Part shown: piece by piece, positions 12,121-24,285 of the stretch
Numbering within the stretch: position 1 is the first letter of the stretch
Layout: the number at the start of each line of letters is the position of its first letter
DNA from: Talinum fruticosum
Taxonomy: Eukaryota; Streptophyta; Magnoliopsida; Caryophyllales; Talinaceae
NCBI GenBank assembly: GCA_021018815.1
Contig: JAITYX010000079.1
Location: 2,542,001-2,606,000, forward strand
Direction: 5' to 3'
DNA: 64,000 nt
Translations under genes and position numbers: made by a program
Notes under the pieces: model-generated
What the model saw: the letters and a program-made list of their open reading frames with translations, nothing else
Told to the model about the DNA's origin: nothing
Databases searched by the model: none

Positions 12121-14099
12121 TTTCTTCTAAAAGTTGTCTCAGACAATTAATACCTCAAAACTGCAAATCTTTAGAACTCATAAAAATACAGATGTTATAT
12201 GTAAACCGTAAAGTAAATAAAGAGGACCACCACATAGATAAGTGGTAAATTCTCTCTCTCAAAAGGGATGGAAGGTGGGGGCCACTTGTGTACTACATGG
12301 TATGCTCCCTCCCAACATGAAACGTTTGCCCCCTTAACCATTTCTTTTGCACTGGATAGCCAAAAGAGAACCCCAGGAAGATTTGAGATGCACAAATTCC
12401 AAGCAAGGTGAACAGAATACTGAACTCAACAAGCAAATCAAATTTGTCTCAATTTAATTAACATTTTTCATTGAAAAAAATTACTTCTAAACATTGATAA
12501 TCCTGATTAGTGTGATACTGCAAGAAGAAATGTTAATTATGTAGGCAGAAAACTGGTGTTAGATGCAGTAAACCTCAAATATTGCCATGTACCAGAGAAG
12601 ATCAGCATAACAATATCCACATAATTAATCAATATTCCATAGCTTAAAACCTACCGAGCGGGGATCATAATAAGAAAGCAAACATTTACCTAAGAAACCT
12701 CCCAAATTCCAAATGAAAAGCACAATGAGCTAAAGCTGAATGCAACTTATGCTGTCTTTATCTTGCAGGAAATTGTTGGAATCCGAAAGAAAATTAGAGT
12801 TAGTACCTGGTTGGCTAAGTTAAGAAGTGGGTCAATTGAAACATTCCAAATGAAGGACAAGGATCTGAAAATGCACTGGAAACCTACGCATATCAGACCT
12901 CGCCAGATGACACTTAAAACACCTCAACACATAAATAGGAAAAAGAATAAATGCCTGCATGACCGAAAATAACTGACATACAGCTCAAGGAAAATTTTAG
13001 ATACGTTTATGGAGACTTTCTATATGCACTGAAAATGACACTTATTGTACTCAGCAAAGGCACCATATATGTCCTGAGATGACCTGTTACTGCTAGGCAT
13101 TCAGCACACCTGCAAATCTTGAAGACATCAGTGTCCTATGACTGTGTTTAATAAAGTCAATATAGCTCAAAAACTGAAAGGTTTTAGATTTGTACCCATA
13201 TGCACATTGTTATCCTTTCAGCAAGTCTCTGAAGTGTAACACATGATGTGTATTAGCAGGAACACCACTTATAGCATGTTCTTTATGGAATCAAAAATCG
13301 TACATCTCTCTCTTGATTGTCCCCTGATGAAATATGAGAGGCTTCTTCCGTAATACACACTCGTGATCACCTAGCGAATCTCATCTGAGTGATGTGGTGA
13401 AGAACATACATACTGATAATATCCACAAATGTTATGACCAACATGATTGTGGCTATCAAACTCATATATCTCACTCACCTGATGCATCAACATAGTTGTT
13501 TGCTGCCAAAAACACAAAATAAAGGTGTTTAGATATTACATAATCAACAAAAACACAAAATAAAGTAGGTCCACTGCCCCTTTTATTTTAATTTCTTTGA
13601 GAATTTATGGACGAACTTCACTAAATATTTATCAAGTACTCAAAATTTGTATCAATGATACATTTAGGTTGCAAGGTACAATAATCCAAGTTCATCTAAT
13701 TCAACGTAATCTACCCTTTCTTTTTAGTCAAAATAATTCGCGTTCATCTTACTCAATGGAAATATACCTTCTATTTAGCAAAATCCACCAATAGCTTAAT
13801 TTCAGCACAATCTAGGGTTACCTTATTGAACAGATTTTTTATGCTACATGGAACTCAAAGAATGTCACAAAAACCCCAAGCTAACTAAAACTATCATAGT
13901 TTGCTGGCAGTATTTTGGAATCCGACTCATAGATGTTATTGGAAACGCAAAAGCCCAATATAGTTCGCTCAAAAGGAGGGTCCAGGAGGCCCAAACAAAT
14001 ATATGGAAGAAAGTGAGGGTTCCCGAGACAGCTACTTCATAGACACATTAGGATAAATAATCATGCTCCTCAAAATAGGGGGATTTATTTCATATTAAA
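12121..14099. other. No recognised gene; body of unit L3
   Basis: AT-rich sequence. A loose duplication of about 60 bp at 13680-13770 (the GTTCATCTAATTCAACG and GTTCATCTTACTCAATGG phrases). Open frames are short and unsupported. Confidence 0.4.
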
Positions 14100-14102
14100 A
14101 TT

Positions 14103-14335
14103 TTAATAAGTACGTAAATCAAACTCACCCACTGTCAACACAATATCCAGACACCAGAGATGAACGGAACATGAGTAATTGATAACCAAAACACAGATAA
14201 GACCGGTACTTGATCCGAACAAAATAATATACAAAGAAAACCAAACCAAAACCTTAAGACAGGAAATCTTTGCCGCCATCACCACAAACCATGAGAGCAT
14301 AGCCTGAAATCCATTGTCCACCTGCAACGTCAAAC
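14103..14335 (-). repeat. Diverged copy of the L3 first-exon block
   Basis: The minus strand gives a frame containing VVMAAKISCLKVLVWFSL, matching TVMAAKNSHLRALVRFSL of the L3 first exon at 15560-15690. Nucleotide similarity continues into the following intron (GATAACCAAAAC, CGGTACTTGAT). This is one of three copies, with 15330-15470 and 15480-15700. Confidence 0.65.
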
Positions 14336-15329
14336 CATCAATAATCCAGAATTGGAGCCTGTGCTCGATCAGAGTCTTTGAAGCATTCTGAGAACAAAGT
14401 TCAACAGTTTCTGCTTTAGGATAAACAACGCTCTACTGACTCATGGAAACAAAACAAAAACTCACCACTAAAAGAGGATACCTGCCAGTATATCAGTGCC
14501 TATGACCCCTAAACTGATGAGAGAACACCAGGAACAGGTTTTTTCCCAAAGACTGCATAAGGACTTCATTACTTCAGCACATTGCTGTCACGACTCATGT
14601 CAATACACCAAGTATTTGACCTTTAGAAACTATTAACAATGAGTTAGCTAGGATGCATAGGTTGAATAGATAAAAGGATAGATACTATTTACTACTGGGA
14701 CAGGAAGCCTGAAAAAATTTCAAGTCAACTGAAAGTAATCATCTTATGGCTGTTGCTTACTCTACATTAAAGAAGCATCTCCTTAACCCTTCCTTGCGCA
14801 AGTGCTCTTTGCTTCCAGCTGACCTTTATTGGGTGAGAAAACACTGTACTGTTAATAATTGAAATAAAACGGACTCTAGAAAACATGGAATTTAGCAAAT
14901 AATGGAAAACAATAAGAACCTGATAGACATCAAGGCTGAAAAGTGCAAGTCCAAAACAGAGTGGATGCAACATTCAGCAAGCTCTGTTCACGATGAACAC
15001 GCCCCTGTTACATGAGTGGGAGGAAAATTTACACTACCCCACCACCCCGAATTTCATTAAATAAAATAACTCTTTCAGTATAGCTATTATTGAGCCTGGT
15101 CTTATGTTTCATTTACATTGATTGATGAATATGCAGGTATAAGGAATCTTTAAAACAGAAGACCACACAGTAATCTTTAACGTAAATTTAAGCACCATTA
15201 ACAACCCAAATGGAAACCCGTGAACGTAATCAGAAACCCAAACCAATTTTAACTAAACCTAAATACAAGGTAAAAGCCAAAGGGGCATTCAACCAAAGGT
15301 TCACATTCTTAATCGCTTTATTCTATTCA
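14336..15329. other. No gene seen
   Basis: AT-rich DNA with short unsupported frames. Confidence 0.4.
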
Positions 15330-15700
15330 ATCGTCACAGGTAATTGCAATTGATAACCAAAACCCCATTGCGTCCGGTAATTGGTATCAACGGCACAAAA
15401 TAAAATGCGAAATCAAGAGAAAACCGAACCAAAACCCTAAAACAGGAATTCTTCGCCTATTCTATTCAATCGTCAATCTAATAGCGTCAGAGATGAACAA
15501 AATACAGGTAAATGAAATTCATAACCAAAACCCCATTGCAACAGGTGCTTGATATCAACCCCCGAAATATGCGAACTAAATGAGAGAGAAAACCGAACCA
15601 AAGCCCTAAGATGGGAATTCTTCGCCGCCATCACCGTAAATCGCGAGTGGAGGGTCCGAAACCCATCGTTGTGGAGAACCGCCACCATCGACCGTGCCAC
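15330..15700 (-). repeat. Tandem copies of the L3 first exon and intron start
   Basis: 15340-15460 and 15500-15640 share GATAACCAAAACCCCATTGC, GAGAAAACCGAACCAA, CCCTAA and GGAATTCTTCGCC. In both, the minus strand reads from an exon-like GGCGAAGAATTCC into TTAGGG telobox sequence. The upstream part of the exon is kept only in 15600-15720 (and in diverged form in 14270-14335). Confidence 0.7.
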
Positions 15701-15990
15701 TCTTGAGACGCAGAAATTGAGATCTGTTTGGGTAGTAATGGTTCTTTAATATAGAGTCAAATACGCGGTTTCGACGCGGTTGAACAGAAAATACACGTTT
15801 ATTTGCATTGCGCGTTTTATACGCTTTATTGACACTGTTTTTTATACTACTACGCGTATTATACATATGTCATCTGTGTCCCATGGGCCGTAGCTCAAAA
15901 TCAATGGAAATTTCACTTTTTGTATGTACTTTTTAATGTGGTGCATCACAAATAAGGCCCATTTCCTGGACCCAAAAATGGCCCATTTCT
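15605..15990 (-). promoter_or_regulatory. Unit L3 promoter and first exon
   Basis: Reading minus: two GGCCCA-type site-II-like motifs (near 15955-15985), TACGCG at about 15851, a CGCG cluster (GCGCG near 15811, ACGCGG near 15774 and CGCGG near 15762), a weak TATA-like TATATTAAAG near 15744-15753, then the first exon with GCGGCGAAGAATTCC. A 75-codon frame starts within the exon (MARSMVAVLHNDGF...). Its matching segment in the copy at 14103-14335 supports a conserved exon, but there is no recognised domain. Confidence 0.5.
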
Positions 15991-16110
15991 TTATGCAGCC
16001 ATAGTTTGCCATAAAAAATAATTAATTTGTATGTGTAGTATGTACTCTTTTTTTTATAATCAGGATAGATAATATAGACATATTATTCAGCTATCTATGT
16101 ATGTGTAGTT

Positions 16111-16200
16111 CAAAATAATAATAATAATAAGAAGAAGAAGAAGAATAGTTATTTTTTTGACAGAAATTATCATTGTTACTACTCCTGCTGCTGCTACTAC
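16111..16200. repeat. Short trinucleotide tracts
   Basis: (ATA)n followed by (AGA)n at 16116-16145, then a CTGCTGCTGCTACTAC tract at about 16185-16200. Spurious poly-Leu and poly-Ser/Tyr frames arise here. Confidence 0.8.
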
Positions 16201-17619
16201 AAATAGTTATAAATATAACAAAAAATATATTTTTAATAGCTTTAGCATATGTAACACTTCTTTTTAAAGAAAAAATAATTTGCAAAAAAATACAAAAGCT
16301 TACACTATTAACTCACTATGTGCCATCAAAGAGGAGCCTCCCTCAAGAGAGAGAATAGTTATAAAAAAATTGGGAAAGTTCATTGCGAGGCATACAACCA
16401 CTACTTTTTCCACTACCTACCCCGACCCCCGACATTCCCTCAGTGTTTAGTATCCTACCCCGCCCCCTCTCTTGGGCCTTCAAGCCAGGTTACTCATATG
16501 ATACGAGCTCAACTGGATGCCCATATTTGTCATTGTCAAATAAAAAACACTAGAATGGAAGTTTGAAAAAGTTTTAAAATGCAAGTAAACTCGATGACCA
16601 TGAACATCCTTTTAACTGAGAGCAAGAAATAAATTAAGAAAATATATAAAGACATCTTACTTAGACTTATGAATCTCTCCTTGTTATATGCCTAGAGGAT
16701 TTCACTTTGAACCTGAAATAACTTTTGGTAGACTCGCATGAACTCAAATACCAAAGAAAAACCATGGAGATAAAGCAAGAATCTAGAGAGGGTGACAGAA
16801 ATAAAGAGATCAAAAGAAAAACATAACCAACAGAAAAAGAAGAGTTGAATGTAGCAAATCCCATAGGGTTCAACTATTCAACTTCATCTTCTTGTTTGGT
16901 ACAGTAACTCAGAAAAAGCTTGGAAGATGAGTACCTCTGGCCAATTGGCTGATGACAAATCAAATAATGATGGCCTATCCTTCTCCTCTTCGAGCTTTTT
17001 TCTCTTATCACCTAGTCTCATAGTGTCATGTCATGACATAAATGTCAAAATCTCATCAACCAACAATAAAAGGAAATAGTATGTACTATGTGGGGTTACA
17101 AGGGGGTCAGTACAGTATTTGAAAAAACACTCTTTGTCGATAAAAGGCTAATTTTTGGAATCATTTCAAGCTTCCTCTGTCATACTTCAAGAAGAAATAA
17201 AATTTACTTTTACAAAAACAATAGAGGGAAAGAACATGATGAATAACCTACAATGCACATTCTTCCATGTTTACAAACCCCCCTCTCTCCCTCTTCTTTT
17301 TCCAGCATTTAAACACTAGACCTATGAAAGAAACATAAATTAGCAAGAGTAGGAATTCACCTAATACTAAAACTGTTGAAAATAGGAGAAAAAGGGGCAT
17401 AAAAGTTGAGTCTCACAAAACTTGCTAAATTATATTACCTGCCATGTGTTCCTGCCAAGAGCCAGTAAAACTTCATGATTCATTTTCGATAGCAGGGAAA
17501 CATTCCGATAATCTACATATTTTGAAAAAATAAATCATAATAACCCATGCATTAGATTTTCCAAGTATACACAAAGCATAAGTTGGGAAAATTCCATATG
17601 AAGCTTTGAAAACTATTAA
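16201..17619. other. No gene seen; distal body of unit L2
   Basis: AT-rich. The block 16945-17060 (AAATCAAATAATGAT, then CTTCTC, then AGTGTCAT) resembles 25170-25275 in unit L1, which supports L1 and L2 being duplicates. Confidence 0.45.
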
Positions 17620-18450
17620 TAAGCAGGTATTTCTAATACACCTCTGGTAGAGAAATAAGATAATGATAAATTTGGGAAGTATTATTACAAGAGCCTTTAG
17701 AAGTCGTTATGTTTCATGTGGATCGTTGCTTTTAAAGAACATACCTTACATGTGCCTAACAAAATTGTCACATAACCGTTTAACGCAGAAATATTTATAA
17801 TTCCTTATAATATTAATTTTAGAATTGAAGTCTAAATCTAATATACTTATAGTTGCAAACTCCAGCCACAGCCTCAAGAGGACTCAGCAAAATATTAATC
17901 ATAATTTTTTATATATATAAAAGACACTAGCTTCCTTTGGTTTAGAAAGACCAGTTTAATGCTTATGTACCAACCATTAACACCATCATTGCTGATGTCT
18001 GACAGTGGATCAGAATGTCCTGGTACAAAAGACAATTACTACACAAAAAGGGAAAAACCTGCAGAGAAAGGGAAAAGCATAGATAATTGGATAAGAGTAT
18101 CCCTGAAATATAATACTCTAGAAATTCACATGGAAAACCCCAGGATCAGCGAAGCAAATTAATAGAAACACACAGGTGCCATTAGAGAACAAAGTTAATA
18201 GGAACGCAGGTGCCGCTAGATGCAACAGAAACACAAGCAAAAGGAACTCAAGTAGTGAAAACATGGTGCAAACTCAAACAATGGCACTAGTTGAAATAAC
18301 ACCGAAGGAAAACAATGGATGAGGAAAGCAATGAAATCAATGCAAAAAAAAGCACAAATCTAAAAGCTGCATAACCCGCCACAAGTAGAGCATGCATTAG
18401 AAACCAGATAATAACTATCCCATATCAAATAGATAAGAACGTAACCATAA
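17620..18450. repeat. L2 copy of an approximately 0.9-kb block also in L1
   Basis: Collinear with 23275-24280: TTTCTAATACACCTCTGGTAG, the CACATAACCGTTT block, the ATATATAAAAGACACTAGCTTCC block, the GACAGTGGATCAGAATGTCC block, then AGTAGTGAAAACATGGTGC and AACTATCCCATATCA. The L1 copy has internal length differences. Confidence 0.8.
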
Positions 18451-18484
18451 CCGAAGCCTAGACAAAACCTTCTTCTGCTACCTC

Positions 18485-18540
18485 CAACCAACAGCATTGC
18501 TGACAGATCACGACCCGATCATCAAGGGAGATTGAAGAAA
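18485..18540 (-). other. Block shared in inverted orientation with 59341-59385
   Basis: On the minus strand: CTTCAATCTCCCTTGATGAT, then CGGGTCGTGATCTGTCAGC. On the plus strand in the right arm: CTTCAATCTCCCTGGACGAT, then CAGGTCATGGTCCGTGAGC. A second block linking the arms in inverted orientation. Confidence 0.55.
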
Positions 18541-18989
18541 TCTTTATATACCAACTAACATCAATAAACTGAAAATGAAATCGTCCAAAGCCAAAAGTAG
18601 TACTCAAAGTGAACATTTCCAAATTCCATCAATAAGTACAGGAGAAAAGAAATAACTTCTCGGTGAACATTTTTGAAGATAAATCATGAATTCTAACAAA
18701 TCTGACGGCCACCAAGACATCACGGAGATAACCCTAAGCCAAAGTCCCCATACATCCAACTGTTCCCAATCGAAAAGCAACACAAAATCAGAGCAATTCC
18801 CCCTTAATTTCCCCAGCAAATTCTCAAAGATTATACGCTTTGACAAAAATTAACACTATCGATCCTCAAAGTTCTTCGGAAAAAAATTCACTCGGAAAAC
18901 CCACAACCATAAGCATTCTTCAATTTGACACCCAAAAACCATCCCCAAAAGTAAATCTTAACCAAAAGCTCTTTGTTTTCAAAATCTCT

Positions 18990-19360
18990 AGAAACCCTAA
19001 CTACAAACAAATCTCGATACTAACGGAATATTATATAATTCGTACTGCGGGAAACACAGAAGACGAATACGATTACCGAAGATCAGATCAGACAGCGAGA
19101 CTCCAACTCCAGCTCCACAGAGCATCGACGCAGCAGAGAGATAATGGAGCGCCAAGACAGAAGCGCCAACAAAAAGTGAGTCTCAACATAAAAGGCTGGG
19201 GGCTATTTATAGGAAGCTCACGCGGTTAAGCCCAAAGGAGACAGCTGTTATATTACTGTTTCCTACTAAACGCCAGCTGTTAATTTACTAGATTTCATTA
19301 AAGTGACGCGCCCAGAACGCGTTTTGGTCAAAACGACGCGTTACGGACGCGTAGTTCCAT
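18990..19360 (-). promoter_or_regulatory. Unit L2 promoter and first exon
   Basis: On the minus strand, from upstream: four ACGCG/ACGCGT elements between 19305 and 19352, two CAGCTG sites (about 19274 and 19243), a GGGCTTAACCGCG block (about 19218-19230), TATA box CTATAAATAG (19203-19212) followed by CCCC, and a first exon ending CTGATCTGATCTTCG (exon edge 19077) before a GTAATC donor. The order ACGCG - CAGCTG - GGGC..TTAACCG - TATAAATA..GCCC - CTGATCTTCG|GTAA is the same as in R3 and R4. The intron starts with TTAGGGTTT (telobox). The leader has no obvious long ORF. Confidence 0.72.
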
Positions 19361-20099
19361 CAACGTGGTATTATGCCAAAAATTTTGTTTAAGCGTAAAT
19401 TTTGTGCGCATAAATTTTGTTTAGGCTCCCAGATCTTTTTCTTGTTTCAATTTATATTTTTGAGTTTTTTTTTGTTGAGCTCGTTAGCCTTTTCCTTGAT
19501 TTTGAATATAACAAAAAAAATAGTTCGCAAAAATATTAAATCACCCTATCACAAATATATAAAATTAAATGACTTATTTGTATATAGTCAAAGATATATT
19601 TAGAAATACTTGAGGAAATAAAACTATTTTGTAGGTCTAAAAGATACGAAATTTGGAAGAGCAAAAGCAATCTAAAGCATGCCTTCATTTATACAGTTAT
19701 ACATTTTACGCTTGGGTATTTTTCATCTACTACCCTTAGGTATTCGACATTAATTTTTTTAAATTTCAGATTTTTTACTTAATTTCTATCCGTTGGGATG
19801 TATATGTATATCAAAACTTTGAACCTCGATAAGCTCAATAATAGCTAATACAAAGGCAAAAATGTCCAATATTTAAGGGGTGGTAAGTTCAAAAACCTAT
19901 TATGCTTCCATGAGCTTTCTTGTACACCCCAAAAATGTCCTTAAGAAGGAGACCCCTAAGGGTCAGTCAATCAAACATAGCGATTCTCAAGGTTTAATTG
20001 TTAAATCACACACACCCATATAGAAACACAATAATAAGCACTAAAAGAGTTTACATTAGCCCATGAAATGCTGAATTGAAAATGGAAAAACACACACAC

Positions 20100-20100
<1 letters not shown>
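19361..20100. other. AT-rich spacer between L2 promoter and L1 distal end
   Basis: No gene recognised. Confidence 0.4.

Positions 20101-20150
<50 letters not shown>
20101..20150. repeat. (TAA)n microsatellite, about 16 units
   Basis: An uninterrupted ATA/TAA run flanked by CACACACA on one side and CATACATACATAC on the other. The minus-strand poly-Ile frame is an artefact. Confidence 0.95.
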
Positions 20151-20151
<1 letters not shown>

Positions 20152-22860
20152 GACATACATACATACATCCATACTTTTGGCAAACATGGAGAGAAAAACG
20201 AAAATTTAGGTAGAGAAATCTTAGGTCCAAGAGGTCTTACCGATTTACCCTGTGCGGAATAGAAATTTTGAAGCAAAGAGGTCTGACCAAGTTACCATGT
20301 GCTTACCCAGCGGAAACCTTCAATCACAGAGCCAATCTGCGTCTGACCAATATTAAGGCAATCCATAATAAGTCGAACTCATCGAACCTTAGCCCGATGC
20401 CTTTGGACACCATGTCACGTTTGTAATGGGGCTTTTCACCATCAATCAGATTGTACTAACTACACCAACACTACTTAGTAATTTCATTTTTTCTTCCATA
20501 TACTACACACACATGGAAAAATTGCAAGTATCTCAACAACAGAAATTTTTTTTAAGTCAGAAATTTCAATGGGGCAGTATAATCAACTTAAAAGAGCTCC
20601 TCTCTAATCCACAACCTTCCTGTTATCCCATTGTGATCCTCACACCATTCCTATCTGCTACTGGAGGCATTATAACTTTGGTGTCGTGCCTTGGCTAGAT
20701 ATCTACAAGTTTCAGGTTCATGCAAATGGTCAAAAAAATTGAAACCACTACTATGATGGGAATGGATACATTGCAACAAGGCTAGCTGTGGAAAAGTGTG
20801 TAGACGAAAAAGGTGATGAACAGGGCAATTACAATATCTGATTTTCTGCACTTTTCCCTTGAGGTTTATAACAATACTTAATTTAACCATGTATTTTGCG
20901 GGTTTAATGACCCCTAACATGTTTAGATAGCTCAGATGGTGAAGTACAAAAGTAACTGATATGTCCTCATTAAAAGCTACAACACAGTTGCTTTTTACTT
21001 TTGGTGGTTTGAGGTGATGGCTTAAAAATAAAATTCTCTCTCTCTTTCTCTCTCTACATTCTCACTCACCTAGTGTTGCTCACTCTATTTCCTTCAATCT
21101 TGCCTTTGATGTTCGGGAACCGAAGAACTATCCATTGGTATCCACAACAATCTACTGCATATGTTCCGTTTATCTTAAACAGATTATGTGCTACTTTAAT
21201 ATATCATCACCGGTCTAGAGGGGATAAAATTAAATTTAAAAAATACAAGATTAAAATGAAATATCATAAACCTCGAGGGTGGGGGAGTGTGGAAAAATCC
21301 TTACATAACCAGTGGAAAACTAATACAAGAATAGAAACATTTGAATTATCCATGGTGGTAGATATGTTTATTGAACACCCTAAGCAATATTGTCTAAAAT
21401 TCTAGCCGAAGTCTTTCACTATCACTGAAAGATAACCTTTTCTACCTCTATGTCCTAAGTCCTATCAAGTTAATTTACTCGCACATGAATCAATCAATCA
21501 TTGGTGGTAGAATATCAAGAAGTTAGTCATGAGCATGCAAAGTAAACCAGCAGTATCAGTGTAGACCAAAGAAAATTCCAAGAATTGACCTGTTTCATAA
21601 CAACCAAAGCATATATACAAAAGCAGAAACACAGAAGTGCTACGCTCCCTCCAACTGGAATTAACCTCCCGAAAATAAAATAACCAAAATGCAAATTTAG
21701 ACTGGACAAGCATCCATAAAATCAACATAAGTATTGAGAATTGAGACACCATAACTAACTGAGTAAGAGCATCAGATAATCAGATACAACTCAAAATCAA
21801 GATTTTTGCAAAAAAAAAAAAAAAAAAAGAATGGTCAAGAAGTAAAACATCAGAATAGTGGATCAAAGCACTTGCATCTCACATCTATACATGCGTCCAG
21901 GGAAGAAAATGCTTAGGCAAGAAATATAGCTTCATATGTGCAACGTGCAAACTCCATACTTCAGACTTCATCTAAATACTAAATGTATCAATATTAAAAC
22001 ATAATGGACCACTTAGCAAGATCATCAAAAGCCAAACATATAACCAGAAGCAGGAGACCTGGTTAATAAGCCACCCACCATAATCAACCAACTTCTGCTT
22101 TCACATAACCACAGAAAAGCTTAATATACCTATTTTAACAGGAAACCCCCTCTATTGTATGCAACATAAGACTGAATCCTTGACAACATCAAACTAGCCA
22201 CCATACTAAGCAACGGTTATACTTAGCTACGGGGTAATTACATATACCACAACAAGTAACCATAAAAATATCAAAGCCTAAAGAGGCTTGCCAGATATCG
22301 GCAAAGCATACACCAAAACACAAAGGAACTGCAACGAATCAAAGCTAAGAAATACACACAGAGAGATAATCAACACAGACACAGTCAACTCTAAGAGGTC
22401 CATATTTTTGTCCACAAACTCTACTGCACCTAAACACAACCAAAAGGTATAGAATTTAGCCTTTTTTGTTTTAAGGTAAAAAATAACAAATAATGCATCA
22501 AGCTCTTTGAAACATCCAGTGGAAAGTTAGTTGACTTGTTCAACCACAGAAACAAGAATTATATACTGAGATGTATGCAAAGCAGAGAACAAAGCTAACC
22601 AAAATGAAGCAAACATGGCCATATTTGGAAACATGGAATTTACAATATGATAAATATAATGGTCAAGATCTCATTGATCGATCATATTTGATATGCAAAT
22701 TAACATGCTAAAATTGACAACACACACATTTAACTTATTGCCTCCTCTCATTTAACACTTTGATTCGATCCACATAATATTCATATAGGTGCTATTGCTT
22801 TCCTCAATTATGACTTTAACACTACGGTCAAATCCCAAAAAGTGTCACTTTAAAGCTTTT
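20151..22860. other. No gene recognised; distal body of unit L1
   Basis: AT-rich. Contains a CT-rich run (21031-21055) and an A-run at 21809-21828. Frames such as 21073-21405 (+) have no visible domain or partner elsewhere in the window. Confidence 0.4.
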
Positions 22861-23210
22861 TTGTCTTTTTGGTGGAACAAAGGTCTCTAGTGTATCAACG
22901 GCTAACACCATCATCACTGACAGTCCATCAGATTGGCTAATGAAAAAGTTTGAAAAGTAAATTTGCAGGAGAAGTTGCATAGACATGAGACATTTGCAGG
23001 AGAAGTTGAAAAAAGCATCTTAAGGTGGAAATATCCATTTAAAAACAGTAAAAAAAAGGGTAGGCCCACGCCCATCTTCATCTTCTTCATTTGCAGTCTC
23101 AGCCCTTAGAATTAGTTCCCCAGAACAGAACCCAAACATAGATTTTCAGGTTTTACTAATTAAAATAAACAAAATTGGTACTTACCTCTCTCATAATAAT
23201 CTTCAAAGTT
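22861..23210 (-). repeat. Third diverged copy of the 35-922 / 1583-2406 block
   Basis: Shares the run GGTCTCTAGTGTATCAACGG, then CTAACACCATCA, the GACAGTCCATCAGATTG block, and the exon-like stretch whose minus strand gives ETANEEDEDG at about 23075-23140. This links L1 to L4. Confidence 0.6.
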
Positions 23211-23274
23211 TCAACATTCAATTATGGAATGAAGCATTTTCGTTGACTCTAGATTGCACCTACATAAGAACAAT

Positions 23275-24285
23275 AGACGTTTCTAATACACCTCTGGTAG
23301 AGAGATAATCATCAATATGGGAAGTATTATTCTACATTTTCAAACTACTTACAGAAGCGCCTTTAGAAGTCGTTATCTTTGATGTTCATCATTACCACTT
23401 AAAAGAACATAATAAATCTAATTATCACATGTGCCTATCGAAATTGTCACATAACCGTTTCAAGCTAAGATATTTATAATTCCTTACATAGTTAATTTTA
23501 TAATTGAATTCTAAATCAAATAGAATTGAATTCTAAGTGTAATATACTTATAGTTAAAAACTCTAGCCACAACCTTAAGAGGACTCACCAAGAAAAATAT
23601 TAATCATAATTTATATATATATATATATAAGACACTAGCTTCCTTTGGTTTAGAAAGAGCAATTTAATGTTCATGCACCAACCATTAACCTCATCATTGC
23701 TGATGCCTGACAGTGCATCAGAATGTCCTACTACAGAAGACAATTACTGAAAAAGCACAGATAATAGGATAAGAGTGTCCCTGAAATATGAGGAACCAGG
23801 ACAAAATATCTGATCAGATACACACGAAATGTAAGCCTAAATAATAATGATCCCTATCTGCAGAACTGGAACCCACGCTGAAACCAAAAAGAGATAAGTT
23901 CAAAACCCATAAGGAGAAGCATAATGTAACAAGGGGATGAAAGATAATCCGCAAAGATCAGCTCCAATAGGTCCATAATTTTGGTCTAGAAATCTACACG
24001 GAAAACCTAATAGATCAGTGAAAAATTTAATAATAACGAAGGTGCCATTAGATATGAAAGAAACACGAGCAAAAGGAACTCAAGTAGTGAAAAAACATGG
24101 TGCGGACTCAAACAATGACACTAGTTGAAATAACACCGAAGGAAAACGATGGATGAGGAAAGCAAAGAAACCAATGCAAAAAAAAAAAAAAAAAAAGCAA
24201 AAATCTAAAAGCAGCATAGCGCACCACAAGTAGAGCATAGATTAGAAAGCAGATAATAACTATCCCATATCAGATAGATAAGAAA
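23275..24285. repeat. L1 copy of the block duplicated at 17620-18450
   Basis: Same order of blocks as in L2. The ATATATAT run at 23614-23629 is longer and there is an 18-A run at 24180-24196. A segment around 23780-23990 has no clear counterpart in L2. Confidence 0.8.
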
